From assembly GCA_038532735.1 (NCBI GenBank), contig JBCBAC010000005.1, positions 186,001-250,000 of the forward strand: a stretch of 64,000 nt of DNA, written 5' to 3'. Below are positions 8,023 through 17,080 of the stretch, piece by piece. A model generated the notes under the pieces. That model saw only the letters and a program-made list of their open reading frames with translations. It did not search any database and had not been told where the DNA came from. A program made the position numbers and the translations under genes. Every line of letters begins with the position of its first letter. The stretch's first letter is position 1. Origin of the DNA: JAHTBL01 sp038532735. GTDB lineage: Bacteria > Pseudomonadota > Alphaproteobacteria > Rhodobacterales > Rhodobacteraceae.

Positions 8023-9787
8023 ATGGGATGAGGAAACTCGCCAGCAGACCGATGCTCAGGTTCAGCGGGATGCCCACGCGCAGGAAATCGGTGAATTTGT
8101 AGCCGCCGGGGCCGTAAACCAGCATGTTGGTCTGATAGCCAATCGGCGTAGCAAAACTGGCGGAGGCTGCGACCATGACCGCCACAACCAGCGGGCGCGG
8201 GTCGATGCCCAGCGCAGTCGCCAGACCAATCGCGATGGGCGTGACGACGACGGCGACCGCGTTGTTCGATACCAGTTCGGTTAGAACCGAGGTCAGCAGA
8301 TAAATCGCCCAGACCAGTAGGAAGGGCGGCAGATTGCCCAACGCGGGCGCAATCGCCTCCACGATCAACGAGACTGCGCCAGAGGCTTGCAGCGCCTGCC
8401 CGATGGCCAGCATCGCGAAGATCAGCGCAAGCAGGCGCCCATCGACAAAGCCAAATGCCTCATCCGCGTCGATGCACCGGGTCAGGAAGATGACCGCAAC
8501 GGCCAGCACAGACAGCATCAGGATCGGGGCCACGCCCAAGGCCGCCAACGTCACAATCCCCAGAAGCGCAATGATGGCAATCGGCGCATGGCTACGCCGA
8601 AACCCGCGCGCGCTGGGTTGGCTGACATCGACTAGATCCATCTCTGAGGCGAGCCGCTGGATGTCTTCCGGCGCGCCCTCTAGCAGCAGCGTGTCCCCTA
8701 CCCGCACGATCAGATCATCGAGCTGACGGCCAATGTTCTGACTGCGCCGATGCACCGCCAGCGGATAGACACCAAACCGCCGCCGCAGCCGCAACGCGCC
8801 CAGCGAGCGGCCGACCATCTTGCAGCCCGGTGTGATCAGCACCTCCACGGTTGAGGTCTCCACCGCCGACACCTGATCCACGCGCTTGAGCGACTTATTA
8901 CGCTGCAAGCTCAGCAATTCGGTCATCTGCGTGCGCAGAACCACCCGGTCACCAACTTGCAACTCCACCCCCTGCAGATTTCGCCGAAGCGAGACATCAC
9001 CGCGGATCACGTCGATCAACCGCACCCCATCACGTTTGAACAGCTGCACGCCCGTCACCTCCCGTCCGATGAGGTTTGACTCAGGCGGGATCACGGCTTC
9101 TGTAAAGAACTTCATCCGGGATTTATCGCTAAGCAGGTTGGCCATGCTGTCGCGGTCCGGCAGCAAGCGCGGCGCGATGAAGCGCAGGTAAATCATGCCC
9201 CACAGGACCAAGGCCAGCCCCAGCGGCGTCACCTCAAAAATGGTGAATGCCGCCAACCCCTCGGCCCGCGCAACACCGTCCACCAAAAGGTTCGTGGAGG
9301 TGCCGATCAAGGTCAGCGTGCCCCCAAGGATCGCGGCATAACTGAGCGGGATCAACAGCTTGGAGACCGAAAGCCCCATCGTGCGCGCCAATTGCGTAAA
9401 GACCGGGATCATCACGACGACCACGGGCGTGTTGGAAACGATGGCCGACGAAAGAACCACAAACGTCATCATCAACACAATGGCCAATGTCGGGTTGGTC
9501 TTGGCCTGCCGGTCCGCGACCGAGGTAAACGCCTCCAACGCGCCGGTGCGCACAAGCGCCCCCATCACGATGAACATCGCTGCAATCGTCCAAGGGGCTG
9601 GGTTCGACAGCACCGTCAGCGCTTTGTCATAGGGCAAAACGCCCATCACCAGCATCAAAGCAACGCCCGCGATAGCCACGACCTCGGTCGGGTAGGTCTC
9701 GCGCAGAAACAAGACGAACATCACGGCCACGACACTTAACGTCGCGATGGCACCTCCGGTCGTTCCAAGGGTAAAAAACTCGATCAC
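8006..9787 (-). CDS. SLC13 family anion permease with two TrkA-C (RCK_C) domains
   Basis: The 593-residue inner-membrane transporter has N-terminal and C-terminal membrane halves of the SLC13/DASS type, including SNTPVVVVMIPVF and SNNAVAVVVTPIAI hairpin motifs. Between them are two cytosolic TrkA-C domains (about residues 210-400). This domain order is typical of bacterial sulfate or dicarboxylate permeases. A sulfate-type substrate is plausible in a sulfur-oxidising organism but is not shown by sequence. It stands alone, with its 3' end overlapping the XRE regulator gene. Confidence 0.87.
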   Translation of the reverse strand: MIEFFTLGTTGGAIATLSVVAVMFVLFLRETYPTEVVAIAGVALMLVMGVLPYDKALTVLSNPAPWTIAAMFIVMGALVRTGALEAFTSVADRQAKTNPTLAIVLMMTFVVLSSAIVSNTPVVVVMIPVFTQLARTMGLSVSKLLIPLSYAAILGGTLTLIGTSTNLLVDGVARAEGLAAFTIFEVTPLGLALVLWGMIYLRFIAPRLLPDRDSMANLLSDKSRMKFFTEAVIPPESNLIGREVTGVQLFKRDGVRLIDVIRGDVSLRRNLQGVELQVGDRVVLRTQMTELLSLQRNKSLKRVDQVSAVETSTVEVLITPGCKMVGRSLGALRLRRRFGVYPLAVHRRSQNIGRQLDDLIVRVGDTLLLEGAPEDIQRLASEMDLVDVSQPSARGFRRSHAPIAIIALLGIVTLAALGVAPILMLSVLAVAVIFLTRCIDADEAFGFVDGRLLALIFAMLAIGQALQASGAVSLIVEAIAPALGNLPPFLLVWAIYLLTSVLTELVSNNAVAVVVTPIAIGLATALGIDPRPLVVAVMVAASASFATPIGYQTNMLVYGPGGYKFTDFLRVGIPLNLSIGLLASFLIPFIWPL

Positions 9788-9808
9788 TTTGGGGATAACC
9801 CTTTTAAC

Positions 9809-10732
9809 TCAGGCGGTATCTTCGCCTGTTGTGCCGGGCGGCACAAGCGCGACCTTGGGGCGGGGTTGCACCAGAAAAAGTCCTACAAACATGATCGCCA
9901 TTGCCGCCCAAACGGGGCCTGCATAGGCCTCGCCCAACAGCAGCATCGCCCAGATAACGCCAAACCCTGTGACGAGATAGCTGATCTGCACCGCAAAAAC
10001 CGGCCCCGCACGGCCCACGAGCCAGACATAGGCCGTGTAGACCGTGGCATGGATCAATGCAGAAAGCGTGATCGCCAGATCCGGCAAACCATAGGGCGGC
10101 GAGGGCGAAATCCACTGCCCCGTGCCAATCGCCACTGGCAGCATCAGGATCGTGCCGATCACGGAGGCCCCATAAAGTACCTGCACGGGGTCCAGCCCAT
10201 GCGTGCCCCATTTGGCGACTACGTTGCCCTCTACCGCGTAGAACATCGGCGCAATCAACGCGACGGGAATCCAGTAAAGCATCCCTGGCTCAGGCAAGCT
10301 GGCATCAGGCGCGACCAGCAGGATCACGCCCAGTAGCCCGCAAGCCAAACCCGCAAAGCGCAGCGCGCTAAACCGGTCGAGGCCCAGCGCCAGTGCCACC
10401 GGAAAGGCCAACATCGGCACCAACGACAGCAGGATCGACACGATCCCGGACGGCAAATGCGCAATCGCCTGATAGCTCGCTGAATTGGGCAGCACCGTCC
10501 CGATCAGCGCAATCATTGCATAGAAGGCGAGGTGTCTGGTGCTGAACGGCAGACCTTTGCCACGTGCGGCGTTCACCGCACCCAGCGCCACCGCACCGAT
10601 TGCCAATTGCCAAAAGACCAACCCGAAATGCTTGTAGCCTTCGCTAACGGCGATCTTGGCGAGCGGCTGGGTCACGCCCCAACCTGCACCGGCCACGACA
10701 AGAATGGTCAAAAGGCCCGCGCGCCCGGTCAC
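9809..10732 (-). CDS. DMT superfamily (EamA) transporter
   Basis: This is a ten-helix EamA-type inner-membrane transporter of about 307 residues; the two repeats are visible around GWGVTQPLAKIAV and LIHATVYTAYVWLVGRAGP. I chose the GTG start encoding MTGRAGLL because it overlaps the stop of the upstream phosphoesterase gene in a GTGA arrangement. The longer reading from 10777 would add an Arg-rich leader inside that gene. It is probably translationally coupled to the phosphoesterase. Its substrate is unknown. Confidence 0.84.
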   Translation of the reverse strand: MTGRAGLLTILVVAGAGWGVTQPLAKIAVSEGYKHFGLVFWQLAIGAVALGAVNAARGKGLPFSTRHLAFYAMIALIGTVLPNSASYQAIAHLPSGIVSILLSLVPMLAFPVALALGLDRFSALRFAGLACGLLGVILLVAPDASLPEPGMLYWIPVALIAPMFYAVEGNVVAKWGTHGLDPVQVLYGASVIGTILMLPVAIGTGQWISPSPPYGLPDLAITLSALIHATVYTAYVWLVGRAGPVFAVQISYLVTGFGVIWAMLLLGEAYAGPVWAAMAIMFVGLFLVQPRPKVALVPPGTTGEDTA

Positions 10733-11541
10733 GGCAGGCTTTCGGCCAAACGTCCGCCGACGCGGATTGCCTTGCACTTCAGCGCCTTGCCCGTTTTGTC
10801 GTCCGTCTCAACATACAGCCCGGACAGGGTCGCCTCTTCGCTCGCAGGCGTAAACCGCCCCTTGCTCATTCCGGTGATAAACCGGCGCAGCGGCTCTTCC
10901 TTGTCCATCCCGATAACCGAATTGTAGTCACCGCACATCCCGGCATCGGTCTGATAGGCCGTACCTTTCGGCAAAACCATCGCATCGCCCGTGGGCACAT
11001 GGGTGTGGGTGCCGACCACGACCGAGGCGCGCCCGTCGCAGTAATGCCCCATCGCCATCTTCTCGGACGTGGCCTCGCAATGCATGTCGATCAGACTGGC
11101 CTGCGCCAAGCCACCCAGAGGATGGGTCTTCAGCACCGTCTCAATAGCCGAAAACGGATCATCAAACGGGCGTTTCATGAACACCTGCCCGAGCACTTGC
11201 GCCACCAGAACCTTGCGCCCGCCGCGCGCCTCAAACAGCCGTGCGCCCTTGCCCGGGGCCGCTTTCGAGAAATTCAAAGGCCGCACAATACGAGGTTCTT
11301 GATCGATGAACGACAGCATCTCGCGCTGATCAAAGGCGTGATCGCCAAGGGTCAAACAATCGACACCCGCATCTAGCAGCGTCTTTGCATGAGCGGGGGA
11401 CAACCCGGCCCCGTTGGTCGCGTTCTCGCCATTGACCACCACGAAATCGAGGCCCAATTGCGTGCGAAGCCCCGCCACGCGCTCGCTAACCGCCGCGCGT
11501 CCAGCGCGCCCCATCACATCACCAAGGAACAGAAGTTTCAT
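10729..11541 (-). CDS. YmdB/TIGR00282 family metallophosphoesterase
   Basis: The 270-residue protein shows the family motifs MKLLFLGDVMGRAGR, VVNGENATNGAGLS, TLGDHAFDQ, DMHCEATSEKMAMG and VVGTHTHVPTGD. Together these supply a dinuclear metal site. Related YmdB of Bacillus is a phosphodiesterase active on 2',3'-cyclic nucleotides. The start at MKLLFLGD removes a 17-residue extension that precedes the conserved beta strand. It shares a four-base overlap with the downstream DMT transporter gene. A gap of about 100 bases separates it from the cyclo-ligase gene upstream. Confidence 0.9.
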   Translation of the reverse strand: MKLLFLGDVMGRAGRAAVSERVAGLRTQLGLDFVVVNGENATNGAGLSPAHAKTLLDAGVDCLTLGDHAFDQREMLSFIDQEPRIVRPLNFSKAAPGKGARLFEARGGRKVLVAQVLGQVFMKRPFDDPFSAIETVLKTHPLGGLAQASLIDMHCEATSEKMAMGHYCDGRASVVVGTHTHVPTGDAMVLPKGTAYQTDAGMCGDYNSVIGMDKEEPLRRFITGMSKGRFTPASEEATLSGLYVETDDKTGKALKCKAIRVGGRLAESLP

Positions 11542-11647
11542 AACGGTGATGGGTAGGGCGCGAGACCTGTAAGGGCAAGGGAGTTGAGCCACCCCTGCCC
11601 GCTTTGCCTAAAACTTCCGCGCTAAATCCAATAGCTTTGGAATCCGC

Positions 11648-12211
11648 TCAGCGCTGTTTGACCTCAATCGCACTGGCCTCTGTAATGACCAAATCAAGCG
11701 GTTGATCGGTGGGCTCTAGCGGTAAATCCTCCGCCTCCTGCGCGGCAAAGGCAAAACCGATGGCCAGCACTGGCCCGCGCGCACGCAGACCTTCCAAGGT
11801 TCGGTCGTAAAACCCTCCGCCGTAGCCCAGACGCCCACCATGGCGATCAAACGCGACCAGCGGCACGATGACGATTTCGGGCACCATCAGCCGCTCCACC
11901 GCGGGCACCAGCGCTTTGAAAGGCCCTTCGATCATATCGCATTCAGGCTCCCACCGGCTGAAGACGAGGGGCTGTCCCTTCCCGCGGATCACCGGAACGC
12001 CGACCGGGCCGTAGGCGGCGGCTTCGGCCATAGCAGGTCGCGGGTTGATCTCTGAATTGATCGGCATAAAGCCCGACACCGGCACACCGCGATGGCCTGC
12101 CAGAAATTCTGACAAAACGGCCGCTTGGCCGGGCCCTGCGGCTTCAAAGGCAGATCTTCGGCGGGCGAAAGCTGCCTTGCGTGCGGCAGACTTAATGTCT
12201 TCCAAGCTCAC
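11648..12211 (-). CDS. 5-formyltetrahydrofolate cyclo-ligase
   Basis: The enzyme converts 5-formyl-THF to 5,10-methenyl-THF with ATP. The 187-residue protein has FMPINSEINPRP, a substrate-binding Glu/Arg region, and the signature LVAFDRHGGRLGYGGGFYDRTL near residues 120-140. It starts with GTG and overlaps the mgtE stop in a GTGA junction, so it is coupled to mgtE. The C-terminus ITEASAIEVKQR is shorter than usual but complete. Confidence 0.92.
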   Translation of the reverse strand: MSLEDIKSAARKAAFARRRSAFEAAGPGQAAVLSEFLAGHRGVPVSGFMPINSEINPRPAMAEAAAYGPVGVPVIRGKGQPLVFSRWEPECDMIEGPFKALVPAVERLMVPEIVIVPLVAFDRHGGRLGYGGGFYDRTLEGLRARGPVLAIGFAFAAQEAEDLPLEPTDQPLDLVITEASAIEVKQR

Positions 12212-13581
12212 AGAAGAACAACCGCCGCGAGGCCCAAAAAGGCGAAGAAACCGACGACATCCGTGACGGTCGTTACAAACGCACCAGATGCGAGTGCGGG
12301 ATCAACGCCCAGCTTCTCCAGCACGACAGGAATGACAGTGCCTGCAAGACCTGCGACCACCAGATTAACAACCATCGCGACGGCAATCACGACGCCCAAC
12401 ATAGGCGAGCCGAACCAGATGATGCCGACGATTCCCATGACCACTGCAAAGATTGCGCCGTTCACAAGCCCCACCAGAACCTCGCGGCGGATCACCCGCC
12501 AGACGTTCGATCCGGTCAGGTCTTTCGTCGCAATTGCGCGCACGGCCACGGTCAGCGACTGCGTGCCTGCGTTGCCGCCCATGGACGCCACAATGGGCAT
12601 CAACACGGCCAGGGCCACGAATTGCGCGATAATATCTTCGAACTGGGCAATCACCAGCGAAGCCAGGATCGCCGTCACCAGATTGACCGCCAGCCACGGA
12701 AACCGCCGTTTCGTAGTGTCAATAACCTTGTCGCTGAGCGATCCTTCACCGACACCAGCCAAACGCAGAATGTCTTCCTCATGCTCTTCGTCCAGCACGA
12801 CCATGGCGTCGTCGATGGTGATGACGCCGACCAAGCGCCCATCCTCATCCGTCACCGGGGCCGAGATCAGGTGATACTGGTTGAAGGCATACGCAACCTC
12901 TTCCTCGGGCTGGGTCGCGGGGATAATGCGAAAGCTGTCCTCGGTGATGTCTGTCAACTTCACGGCCCGACGTGCGCCAAGCAGCTTGCCGAGCGTCACA
13001 TAACCCACCGGCTTCATGCGCGGATCGACAAGGATGACATGGTAGAACTGCTCAGGCAGATCATCCTCGGCGCGCAAATAGTCGATGGTTTGACCGACAT
13101 CCCAATGAGCTGGCGCGCGCACGACCTCACGCTGCATCAAGCGGCCAGCGGATTCCTCGGGATAAGCAAGCGCCTGCTCTACCGCCATACGGTCGGCATC
13201 GCCGAGCGCATCAAGGACGGCTTCCTGCTGCGCGCCATCGAGGTCTTCTACCAGATCGACAACGTCATCGGATTCAAGATCACGGACTGCCTCAGCCAGT
13301 TCCGCAGGTTGCAGCGTGTCGATAACCTCGTCGCGCAGACCTTCATCCAATTCAGACAGAACTTCGCCGTCGAGCCCGGTTTGCCACAGCGCAAGAAGAT
13401 CGCGCCGCTCCGCCGGGCTGATCTGTTCCAAAAGGTCGGCGATATCGGCCGGATGAAGCGGCTCCAGCAGCGTCTCAAGAGAGGCTGCGTCCTGCGTCGT
13501 TGTCGCCTCCAAAATGGCGGCAACCCGGCCCGCGTCAAGCGCGTAGCTTTTGTCTTGTTCGGCCTGTGCCTGCTCGTTCAC
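12208..13581 (-). CDS. mgtE: Magnesium transporter MgtE
   Basis: This is a Mg2+ channel of the inner membrane. The order is the MgtE N domain (about residues 30-130, LHPADIADLLEQI), two CBS domains (about 140-260, with YHVILVDPRMKPVGYV and DEDGRLVGVITIDD), a plug helix, and five transmembrane helices with the signature GGNAGTQSLTVAVRAIA. The GTG start reading VNEQAQAEQ has a G-rich ribosome-binding site; the longer frame from 13653 adds an implausible Cys/Trp-rich leader. It is followed by the overlapping cyclo-ligase gene. I looked for an M-box leader and could not recognise one. Confidence 0.93.
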   Translation of the reverse strand: MNEQAQAEQDKSYALDAGRVAAILEATTTQDAASLETLLEPLHPADIADLLEQISPAERRDLLALWQTGLDGEVLSELDEGLRDEVIDTLQPAELAEAVRDLESDDVVDLVEDLDGAQQEAVLDALGDADRMAVEQALAYPEESAGRLMQREVVRAPAHWDVGQTIDYLRAEDDLPEQFYHVILVDPRMKPVGYVTLGKLLGARRAVKLTDITEDSFRIIPATQPEEEVAYAFNQYHLISAPVTDEDGRLVGVITIDDAMVVLDEEHEEDILRLAGVGEGSLSDKVIDTTKRRFPWLAVNLVTAILASLVIAQFEDIIAQFVALAVLMPIVASMGGNAGTQSLTVAVRAIATKDLTGSNVWRVIRREVLVGLVNGAIFAVVMGIVGIIWFGSPMLGVVIAVAMVVNLVVAGLAGTVIPVVLEKLGVDPALASGAFVTTVTDVVGFFAFLGLAAVVLL

Positions 13582-13720
13582 ATCGCACCCCCTTGGCTGA
13601 GCGTTCCATAACACGTTCAAGCCGGGCGAACAGCGCCAAAAAATGCGATGCACGTCATGAGGTCAACATGCCGAAACGAGCGGCACCTTACTTAAAGAAC
13701 GCCCTGCAAACCATTGGTAT

Positions 13721-14182
13721 CTAACACTCAGCGGCCATCACCAGTACCCAATACGGGCCCGCCCGTCCAAGACCATAGGCCTTAGCTTCTCTCAAAAGCA
13801 TGTTACGGCGGTGTCCGTCAGAGCCTTGCCAACCCTGAAAAACAGTCCGCTGATCGGGATAGCCTTCACCGATATTTTCTGCCCCAAAACACGCGTCGTA
13901 TCCCACGCGTTTCAGCCGGTCCCGCAAGCTGCTGCCATCGCTGCTTTCATGGGCAAAAAACCCGCTCGCGGCCATGTCCTGTGCGTGACCTTGTGCCGCC
14001 GCGATCAACAGTCGGTCCTGAGGCAACTGATCGCGTCCATTCTGGGCGCGGAAGAGCCCCAACATGCCGTCAAACTCACCATCGGTGATGACCTTTGGCG
14101 CGGCACTGCGGCTCGTCTCAGGCAGTGTACTTCCCATGCAAGCCACCAAAAAGAGGCCTGATATCAATGCAATAAACCGCAT
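13721..14182 (-). CDS. CAP (SCP/PR1-like) domain lipoprotein
   Basis: The 153-residue protein has a lipoprotein signal peptide with the lipobox LVAC (Cys at 15). It is followed by a CAP domain: ARGHAQDMA-like helix (AAAQGHAQDMAASGFFAHES), GENIGEGYP, and the C-terminal GSDGHRRNML motif that carries the second conserved His. Bacterial CAP proteins are secreted and of poorly defined role. It is the last gene of a three-gene leftward unit with the deaminase and phosphatase; only two bases separate it from the deaminase stop. Confidence 0.87.
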   Translation of the reverse strand: MRFIALISGLFLVACMGSTLPETSRSAAPKVITDGEFDGMLGLFRAQNGRDQLPQDRLLIAAAQGHAQDMAASGFFAHESSDGSSLRDRLKRVGYDACFGAENIGEGYPDQRTVFQGWQGSDGHRRNMLLREAKAYGLGRAGPYWVLVMAAEC

Positions 14183-14184
14183 AC

Positions 14185-15525
14185 CTAAACCATTTCTGCC
14201 AGCCCGCGCGCCAGCCTGTTTTGCGTTTCAATCAACAGCGGTAAGTCCTGCGTCGCAAGTTGACCCTCAGCTACAATACGGCGCCCTTCGACATAAAGAT
14301 CCCGAACGCGCGTTGGCCCGGCGAGCAAAAGCGCGGCCGGGTCCCAACTGCCCGCGCTTTCGATCCCGGAGACATCCCAGATCGCGATATCCGCACGCTT
14401 GCCAACAGCGATCTGCCCACACTCCGGGCGACCCAACACTTCGGCACCGCCGCGCGTGGCGATCTCCAACGCCTCCCGCGCGCTCATCGCGTCAGCTCCC
14501 TGTACAACGCGTTGCAGCAGCATCACCTGACGCGCCTCGGCGACGAGATTGCCCGCGTCGTTGCTGGCAGAGCCGTCAACCCCCAGCCCAACGGGCACCC
14601 GCGCATCCCGCATTGCGCGGACCGGCGCGATGCCAGAGCCGAGCCTGCAGTTGGAGCACGGACAATGCGCGACACCCGTTTTGGTTTTTGCAAAAAGATC
14701 AATCTCTTGCGCATCGATCTTCACGCAATGGGCGTGCCAGACATCGCTGCCGGTCCAGCCCAGATCTTCGGCGTATTGACCGGGACGACAGCCGAATTGC
14801 GCCTCAGAATAAGCGATATCCTCGTCATTTTCCGCAAGATGCGTGTGCATCATGACGCCCTTGTCGCGGGCCAGAATAGCCGCGTCCCGCATCAATTCGC
14901 GGCTGACGGAAAACGGAGAGCACGGCGCCACGCCAACCCGGCACATGGACCCGTCGCTTGCATCGTGAAAGCCGTCGATCACGCGGATCATATCGTTCAG
15001 AATATCTGCCTCCGCCTCAACCAGTGCGTCAGGCGGCAGGCCGCCCGCGCTTTCGCCAATGCTCATCGCGCCACGCGTGGGCTGAAACCGCAATCCGATG
15101 GATTGCGCGGCTTCAATCGTGTCCTCCAATCGGGACCCGTTGGGATAAAGGTAAAGATGATCCGAACTGAGCGTGCAGCCCGACAGCGCAAGCTCCGCCA
15201 AGCCAACTTGCGCCGAGACGCGCATATGATCCGGCGTGAAATGCCCCCAGATGGGGTAGAGCGTCTGCAGCCACCCGAAAAGCAGCGCGTCCTGCCCACC
15301 CGGCACCGCGCGGGTCAGCGTTTGGTAAAGATGGTGATGGGTGTTCACGAGTCCCGGCGTCACCACACAGCCCGTCGCCGTCAATGTCTCGCCCGCGCTG
15401 CGCAGCCCTTCGCCAACCTCCGCGATGATCCCGTCTTTGATGCGAATGTCCACGCCTGACAGCTCGCGCCGCGCGTCATCCATCGTCAGCAACGTGGCTG
15501 CGTTGCGGATCACCGTCTCAGTCAT
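14185..15525 (-). CDS. 8-oxoguanine deaminase-like amidohydrolase
   Basis: This is a Zn-dependent amidohydrolase of the AtzF/TrzN-related deaminase group. Metal ligands are visible in NTHHHLYQTLTRA, MMHTHLAEND, WHAHCVKI and GLGVDGSASND. HHHLYQTLTRA is characteristic of the 8-oxoguanine/hydroxyatrazine deaminase branch, so it probably converts 8-oxoguanine to urate. About 446 residues from MTETVIR; an alternative MPM start lies two codons upstream. It overlaps the upstream phosphatase gene by eight bases. The exact purine or triazine substrate is inferred from the family. Confidence 0.85.
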   Translation of the reverse strand: MTETVIRNAATLLTMDDARRELSGVDIRIKDGIIAEVGEGLRSAGETLTATGCVVTPGLVNTHHHLYQTLTRAVPGGQDALLFGWLQTLYPIWGHFTPDHMRVSAQVGLAELALSGCTLSSDHLYLYPNGSRLEDTIEAAQSIGLRFQPTRGAMSIGESAGGLPPDALVEAEADILNDMIRVIDGFHDASDGSMCRVGVAPCSPFSVSRELMRDAAILARDKGVMMHTHLAENDEDIAYSEAQFGCRPGQYAEDLGWTGSDVWHAHCVKIDAQEIDLFAKTKTGVAHCPCSNCRLGSGIAPVRAMRDARVPVGLGVDGSASNDAGNLVAEARQVMLLQRVVQGADAMSAREALEIATRGGAEVLGRPECGQIAVGKRADIAIWDVSGIESAGSWDPAALLLAGPTRVRDLYVEGRRIVAEGQLATQDLPLLIETQNRLARGLAEMV

Positions 15526-16330
15526 GGGCATAGGGCGCAAGAAGGGCCAGTGCTTCTGCATGCAAGTCTGCAGAGCCTGCGGCGATCACTTGACCGCCTT
15601 CATGCGCAGGCTCCCCTCGCCAGTTGGTTACAACACCACCTGCCGCTTGAATCACCGCGATGGGAGCTTGGATGTCGTAGGCCTGCAATCCAGCCTCGAT
15701 CACCAGATCAATCTGCCCTTGGGCAAGCAGCGCATAAGCGTAGCAATCCATCCCGTAGCGCACCAATTGCACGCGGTCCCGCACAGCCTCAAAGCCCGCG
15801 CGATCCGCATCGGTGCCCACTTCGGGGAAGGTCGTAAACAGTGTCGCGGCGGCGAGCCCTTGCTGGTCGCGCACACAGAGGTCACGGTGCCCTCGCGGTC
15901 CCTCCAACGTTGCCAGACCGAAGCCGCCTTCGAACCTTTCGCCGATATAGGGCTGATCGATGATCCCATAGATCGGCCCATTTTCATCCGACAATGCGAT
16001 CAAAACGCCCCAAGTGGGTGTGCCGCTGATAAACCCCCGGGTGCCGTCAATCGGATCTAGCACCCAGGTCAACCCAGAGGAGCCCTCAACCCGTGCGAAC
16101 TCTTCACCGAGAATGCTGTCTTGCGGGCGTTCACGCGCCAAGATCGCGCGCATCGCCTCTTCGGCACCGCGATCCGCTGCGGTGACGGGATCAAAACCAG
16201 TGACGTCCTTATTGTCAGCACTCAACCCGCGCGTGCGAAACAGCGGAAGAGTTACAGCCCGCGCAGCATCGGCCAATGCGTGGGCTGTGTGACGCAACCG
16301 CGCCTGCTCATCAGTGCTGAGAAAAGTCAT
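15518..16330 (-). CDS. hisN: Histidinol-phosphatase / inositol-monophosphatase family
   Basis: The 270-residue protein has the Mg-binding phosphatase motifs GEEFARV, DPIDGTRGF and the C-terminal IEAGLQAYDIQAPIAVI with GG(V)VTNWRG. The DPIDGTRGFISG and AYDIQAPIAV forms match the HisN type of histidinol-phosphatase that completes histidine biosynthesis in many alphaproteobacteria. A more general inositol-monophosphatase activity is possible. It is the first gene of the operon with the deaminase and the CAP lipoprotein, which do not otherwise suggest histidine synthesis. Confidence 0.85.
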   Translation of the reverse strand: MTFLSTDEQARLRHTAHALADAARAVTLPLFRTRGLSADNKDVTGFDPVTAADRGAEEAMRAILARERPQDSILGEEFARVEGSSGLTWVLDPIDGTRGFISGTPTWGVLIALSDENGPIYGIIDQPYIGERFEGGFGLATLEGPRGHRDLCVRDQQGLAAATLFTTFPEVGTDADRAGFEAVRDRVQLVRYGMDCYAYALLAQGQIDLVIEAGLQAYDIQAPIAVIQAAGGVVTNWRGEPAHEGGQVIAAGSADLHAEALALLAPYAHD

Positions 16331-16381
16331 GGCCGCCCGCGTCTTACCTTCTATGGCGGTAGCGCGGGCGCCCGGTTGGCG

Positions 16382-16750
16382 TCAAGCCACGTCTGACAAA
16401 ACGCGGGCCAGATCGAAAAGACGGCGGCGCTGATTCTCGGGGATCGCGTAGTAAGAGCGCACAAGCTCCATCGCTTCCTTGTCCGCCAGAATGTCGTTTG
16501 GTGCCCCCGCACCAACCGCAGCGACATCATGGCCCTCAAGACCCTCGAAGAAAAAACTGACAGGCACGTCCATCGCATCGGCGATATCCCAAAGACGGGA
16601 GGCGCTGACCCGGTTCATGCCTGTTTCGTATTTTTGAATCTGTTGAAACTTGATCCCCACTTTCTCAGCCAATTGTTGCTGGGTCATACCGACCAGCCAA
16701 CGACGATGGCGAACACGCTTACCTACATGCACATCGACGGGGTGTTTCAT
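16382..16750 (-). CDS. PraR-like XRE transcriptional regulator
   Basis: The 122-residue protein starts MKHPVDVHVGKRVRHRR. It has an XRE helix-turn-helix with MTQQQLAEKVGIKFQQIQKYETGMNRVSASRLWDIA and then DVPVSFFFEGLEG. This is the short alphaproteobacterial group that includes PraR of rhizobia, a repressor linked to surface and quorum functions. The C-terminal helix ENQRRRLFDLARVLSD is probably a dimer interface. The 330-base upstream region is unusually long, which fits complex or autoregulated control. Confidence 0.85.
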   Translation of the reverse strand: MKHPVDVHVGKRVRHRRWLVGMTQQQLAEKVGIKFQQIQKYETGMNRVSASRLWDIADAMDVPVSFFFEGLEGHDVAAVGAGAPNDILADKEAMELVRSYYAIPENQRRRLFDLARVLSDVA

Positions 16751-17080
16751 TGCCTAACTCCTATTTTTCCCAACAAGGCACCCGACATCTTTTTTGATGA
16801 TCTGAGAACCTTTGTCCGGTTTAATCGGGCGTCGCGTTTGCTCGCTAGGGTGAAAACACCTTGTTATTTCCCAATTTCAGGCGCTGCTTTGCGCAAACTA
16901 ACTTTAAGACAGGTCGCCCACCTCAACCCATGCGTGTGATTTGCAAAATGCAACGATCCGCCCAAAATTTACCCAAGGTAAGGTTAACGTAAACTTCCCT
17001 CTGGAACGCCCAGCACTGGTTTCCACAGAATCGCCGCGCTACACAGCCTGTAAATCTACATCCGACGAGGGGGCCGCTCG
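16751..17080. other. 330-base intergenic region between two divergent genes
   Basis: No coding frame or RNA gene is convincing here. It must contain the promoters of the PraR-like regulator (leftward) and the quinone oxidoreductase (rightward). I note a small perfect palindrome TTTGCGCAAA at 16888-16897 and a GGTTAACGTAAACTT stretch near 16982. Neither can be assigned to a protein. Confidence 0.5.

Noticed and set aside
13582..13720. Possible M-box Mg2+ riboswitch upstream of mgtE
   Set aside because: The region is only about 140 bases and lacks the conserved M-box cores; no terminator hairpin is seen.
14260..15459. Long plus-strand frame opposite the amidohydrolase (399 codons)
   Set aside because: The amidohydrolase shows all metal motifs; the opposite frame is compositionally a shadow.
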